Made by a program: the position numbers and the translations under genes
Shown: piece by piece, positions 60,135 to 64,000 of the stretch
Position numbering within the stretch: position 1 is the first letter of the stretch
Layout of the letters: every line of letters starts with the position of its first letter
Assembly: GCA_033026295.1 (NCBI GenBank)
Contig: CM065168.1
Span: 25,211,306 to 25,275,305 of the forward strand
Direction of reading: 5' to 3'
Length of the DNA: 64,000 bases
Source of the DNA: Channa striata
Lineage: Eukaryota > Chordata > Actinopteri > Anabantiformes > Channidae
The notes under the pieces: generated by a model
The model's input: only the letters and a program-made list of their open reading frames with translations
The model's database searches: none
Told to the model about the DNA's origin: nothing

Positions 60135-62525
60135 AATTCAATTCAATTCAATTCAACTTTATATATATATAACGCCAATTTACAACAAGGTCATCTCAGG
60201 GCACTTTACATAATAAAGTCAAGACTATACAAACATTTAGAGAAAACCCAACAAATCCCCCTTGAGCAAGCCATAGGCAACAGTGGAGAGGAAAAACTCC
60301 CTTTAACGGAAGAAACCTCCAGCAGAACCAGGCTCAGGGTGGACGGACATCTGCCTTGACAGGTTGGGTGAGAAGAAAGTTAAGAGAGCGGAAAAAAAAG
60401 CAACAACAAAACATTGGAAAGTTTGGTAGGACCAGTAGCTGCGCACTGGAAGACACAAAGCCGGGGACATCTGAGGACAGGGACAGAAAGACAAAGACAG
60501 AGAGGCAGAAAGACGACTACGGGACAAAGAAGATACAGAGTTAATGTCATACAGTGGTGACATTATAGATGTGGGGTGAGAGGAGAGAATGAAGAGAAGA
60601 GGAAGTGGCTCAGTGCAGAGTCCCCCAGCAGTCTAAGCCTATAGCAGCATGACTATAACCAACTATAAGCTTTATCTAAAAGGAAGATTTTGAGCCTAGT
60701 CTTAAAAATAGAGGGGGTGTCTGCTTCCTGAATCTGGACTGGGAGCTGGTTCCACAGGAGAGGAGCTTAATAGCTAAAGGCTCTGCCTCCCATTCTATTT
60801 TTGGAAATTCTGGGAACCACAAGTAGGCCTGCATTTTGGGACCGAAGTGGTCTAGTAGGATGATATGGTACTAGGAGATCTTTTAGATATGATGGGGCTT
60901 GACCGTTTTATAGGTAAGAAGAAGGGTTTTAAATTCTATTCTACATTTAATTGGAAGCCAATGGAGAGAAGCTAATGAAGGTGAAATATGATCTCTCTTA
61001 CCAATCCCAGTCAGTAATCTTGCTGCAGCTTTTTGGATTAATTGGAGGCTTTTTAGAGAGTTACTGGGGCGGCCTGAAAGTAGCATCGCTTTGGGACAGG
61101 ATGCTCCTAATTTTGGCAATGTTTCTTAGGTGGAAGAAGGCTGTTCTAGAGATTAGTTGTATTTGTGAGGTAAATGACAAATCCTGGTCAAAAATGACTC
61201 AGAGATTCCTAGCAGTACTACTGGGGGCAAGAGTTATGTCATCTAGGGTAGCGATATGGTTAGAAAACATGTTTCTTAGACTTTTAGGCCCAAATACAAT
61301 AACTTCAGTTTTATCTGAGTTTAGAAGAAGGAAATCATACGTCATCCAGTCCCTTATGTCTTTTAAACATGCTTGTAGTTTGATTAATTGATTTGTTTCA
61401 TCAGGTTTCATAGATAGATATAACTGCGTGTCATCAGTGTAGCAGTGAAAATTTAGTGTTTTCTAATAATGTTGCCAAGGGGAGACATACATAGAGTAAA
61501 GAGTATTGGTCCTAATACAGAGCCTTGTGGAATTCCATAACTAACTTTTGTGTATGTGGAAGATTCATCATTAACATGAACAAATTGGAATCTATCTGAT
61601 AGATACGATTTAAACCTATTTAGTGCAGTTCCTTTAATTCCAATAACATGTTCTAGTCTCTGTAATAACATTCTGTGATCAATGGTGTCAAATGCAGCAC
61701 TAAGATCTAGCAGAACTAATATAGAGACAAGTCCGTTATCTGAAGCCAGAAGAAGATAGTTGGTGACTTTAATCAGTGCGGTTTCTGTGCTATGATGAAC
61801 TCTAAATCCTGACTGAAATTCTTCAAACAAGTCGTTTCTGCGCAGGTGGTTAGATAATTGCTTTACAACTACTTTTTCAAGTATTTTAGAAATAAAGGGG
61901 AGATTGGATATTGGTCTGTAATTGGCTAAGACACCTTGATCCAGACTAGGTTTTTTAAGTAGAGGTTTGATTACAGCTACCTTATAGGCCTTTGGTACAT
62001 ATCCTGTTTGTAAAGATAGATTAATGATATCTAATACGAACGTGTCTAATAAGGGTAGAGCATCTTTGAGCAGTCTAACTGGAATAGGGTCTAGCAGACA
62101 TGTTGTTGGTTTAGATGCCATAATAGTTGAAGTTAACTCAGCAAGGTCTATGGGCACAAAGCAGTCTAAAAGGGACTGAGGACTTACAGATGATTCTAAT
62201 TCTGTTGTATTTGGGGGGACGGTCTGGTGAATTTTATTTCTAATAGCTATGATTTTGTTTGTGAAGAAGGTCATGAAGTCATTGCTCCATAGCGTTGGGG
62301 GAATACTAGTGTCAACTGAACTATGGCTCTTAGTCAGCCTGGCTGACAGTGCTGAAAAGAAACTGGAGGTTGTTCTTGTTTTCCTCTATTAGTGATGAAT
62401 AATATGCTGTTCTGGATTTACGGATTGCTAATTTGTATAGGTGTAAACTCTTTTTCCAGGCTAAGCGTGATTCTTGTGAATGAGTGGAACGCCACTTCCT
62501 TTCTAGTCTTCGTGACGCCTGCTTT
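60135..62525 (-). mobile_element. L2-type LINE, longest copy B (linker, reverse transcriptase, 3' UTR), 5'-truncated
   Basis: The order on the minus strand is: an ORF2 linker from about 62523 (RRLERKWRSTHSQESRLAWK, then AIRKSRTAYYSSLIEENKNN), a frameshift, then the reverse transcriptase. The 3' UTR lies at about 60145-60850, ending in an AATTC-repeat tail at 60135-60158. Only the polymerase half is present; the endonuclease is missing. It is shared with copies at 4659-5713 and 46316-46550, which carry progressively less of the element. Confidence 0.9.
61453..62274 (-). pseudogene. L2 reverse transcriptase, N-terminal and palm region (273 codons)
   Basis: Reverse transcriptase that would copy LINE RNA at the target site. 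It shows ANYRPISNLPFISKILEKVV, then FQSGFRVHHSTETALIKVTN (motif 2), LVLLDLSAAFDTIDH (motif A with its catalytic Asp) and GIPQGSVLGPILFTL (motif B). The frame then stops after GNIIRKH because of a small deletion. In the next frame, 61415-61437 reads FHCYTDDTQLY: the catalytic YADD has become YTDD, with both Asp kept. The thumb (61199-61411) and C-terminus (60883-61119) are in further frames; the latter has lost the DAEKLVHAF block present in copy A. It cannot make an intact enzyme. Confidence 0.85.
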
Positions 62526-64000
62526 TACAGAATTACATCATGGTTGATTTCATTAATCCTAAAATAACACTCCAATCAACTAAAATAAAAGGTTATTGGA
62601 AAGCAGAAATAAAGGGATGGATACAAGAACAGGATATCTTAGTACAGTTAAATCCATCATCTCGCACAAATCATGTTCCTATGCAACTAAGCTGGAAACG
62701 CAATTACGTTTGAAGGCAGCATAATGAGGTAATGATTATGGTCCAACAACAGCAGGACTGTCATACCACAGGCCTGGCTTTAGAAAACCACCTAGGTTAG
62801 GGTGAGTTTGTTGCTTTTGTAAAAGCAAATACAAACAGAATGTCTTTTAGCAAACAAAAATTCATTGCTAACATTTTATCAATATGTTCGCTTCAAACAT
62901 ATTTGCAGCTTGCCATTTATGTCACAATTAGACATATTCTATTTGGACTTATAGAAACTGTAACCTGGTTGTAATTACATTCCTTTGAAAATGGTTTCTG
63001 TGGTTGCAGTTTAGTTTTAAATGGAGGTAATATTTAGGAGACAGCTCTAATAATAGTTGGAATACGGCACATAAATGTAATGTAAATCTCCTCTGCTTAG
63101 AAGAGGCTGCTCTCAAAAACTGAATGTGATATAGGGAGAATGCCAAAAAAAGGCCACTAAAACACCTATCACACGTCTCTATAAGTTTACGCAGCTGATA
63201 CTGACACTGTACACACAACATGTGTGTTTTAACTTTAAAAAAGTGAAAGAGAAGTCCTGGAGGAAAAACTGCACAGTAGGTCTGACTCTAATAAATGTGC
63301 CTGTAGGTAGTAGGTGGCCTCCAAAACCATAAATATGGATTTATAATTAATAACCCACCATTCACTGACATAAGTAAGTGAAATAATCTGTTTATCTCTG
63401 ACATAAAGGTGTCTCTATATGTCAATAAGTGTCAAAAAACACTAATTAAATCGGCCACTCTTCAGTGTTATAATAAAAATAATAAATAAAAGATGGAGAG
63501 CACAGTTTGAAGTTTGTAGAACTACCCTAAGAGGAACAGATCATTTTCAGGGAAGAAGAGTATAAATTGTTATGGATTCTAATAAACTAACCTGCTGTCT
63601 ATATAATGATAAGGGCCAGTAGTTTTTACACTAGAAATGTACAGCAAAGATGAAGAACAATTTTACTGAATTCTGTGGTAATTTATTGCACCCATGTGTT
63701 ATTAATTCATCATCCATTTGCCATCAGCAGTAGTCTATCTACTACTAAGCCTATCTTCAACAAAAAGAGTTCGTAGAGTGCTTCACTAATGAAAGGAAAA
63801 CAAACAGAACAGAAAACACATAAAATACAACTAATTGGACATAATCAGAGTGGGACACAAAGGCAATACTGTTTCTAGTTCATGAATGCATTTTTCATCA
63901 GCATATTATTGCAGTTGCTTGGTGTGTGGATTCCAAGGAACAGAGGAAATGTGCACTTCACTGTGCAACACACCACATGCACACTATCACTGCAGGTTTC
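62526..64000. other. Noncoding sequence, nothing recognised
   Basis: AT-rich sequence beyond the truncated 5' end of the L2 copy. The 90-codon minus frame at 62949-63221 has no recognisable domain. No further exon or repeat family was recognised. Confidence 0.35.

Noticed and set aside
1..64000. CRISPR arrays, defence islands, biosynthetic clusters or prophage
   Set aside because: No regularly spaced repeats, operon-like gene runs or such protein families are visible. The sequence has vertebrate intron and transposon character throughout.

Overview
The window looks like nuclear DNA of a teleost fish. It is AT-rich, intron-like sequence full of microsatellites. It carries repeats typical of ray-finned fish: L2-type LINEs with an AATTC/TTGAA tail, Tc1-like and pogo-like transposon debris, and tRNA-type SINEs. 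There are no operons, no bacterial-style gene packing, and no long open reading frame other than retrotransposon reverse transcriptase.

The only host coding sequence I can support is one exon on the minus strand at about 56538-56818. It sits just downstream of a CpG-rich 5' region (about 56870-57160). It encodes a coiled-coil N-terminus like that of the IQSEC (BRAG) family of ARF guanine-nucleotide exchange factors and ends at a consensus splice donor. Its downstream direction runs toward base 1 and no second exon was recognised, so most of 1-56537 is probably one very large first intron. 57161-64000 would then be upstream intergenic sequence.

Mobile-element layout, left to right: a 664-bp GC-rich segment bounded by 33-bp TG...CA repeats with a tRNA-Leu-type primer-binding site (3943-4606); a 5'-truncated L2 (4659-5713); a tRNA-type SINE (7326-7602); a 521-bp fold-back DNA transposon inserted in an older repeat (13685-14205); a reverse-transcriptase shard (20751-20840); a CR1/L2/Rex1-group LINE (about 24490-25190); a (GT)n tract (29943-29990); a pogo-like element with TA target sites (33632-34648); a Tc1 transposase remnant (35259-35490); an internally deleted Tc1-type element (about 41185-41630); a second CR1/L2/Rex1-group LINE (about 44185-44800); an L2 3' end (46316-46550); a second Tc1 transposase remnant (46780-47063); a terminal-inverted-repeat element with a SINE nested in it (48528-49465); a Tc1-type end (60083-60128) abutted by the longest L2 copy (60135-62525).

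None of these copies looks active. Every reverse transcriptase or transposase frame I could read is truncated or frameshifted, and in two LINE copies the catalytic motif is altered. I saw no CRISPR array, tRNA or rRNA gene, or defence or biosynthetic cluster. The most interesting items are structural: the miniature LTR-like element, the fold-back transposon, and the apparent giant first intron.
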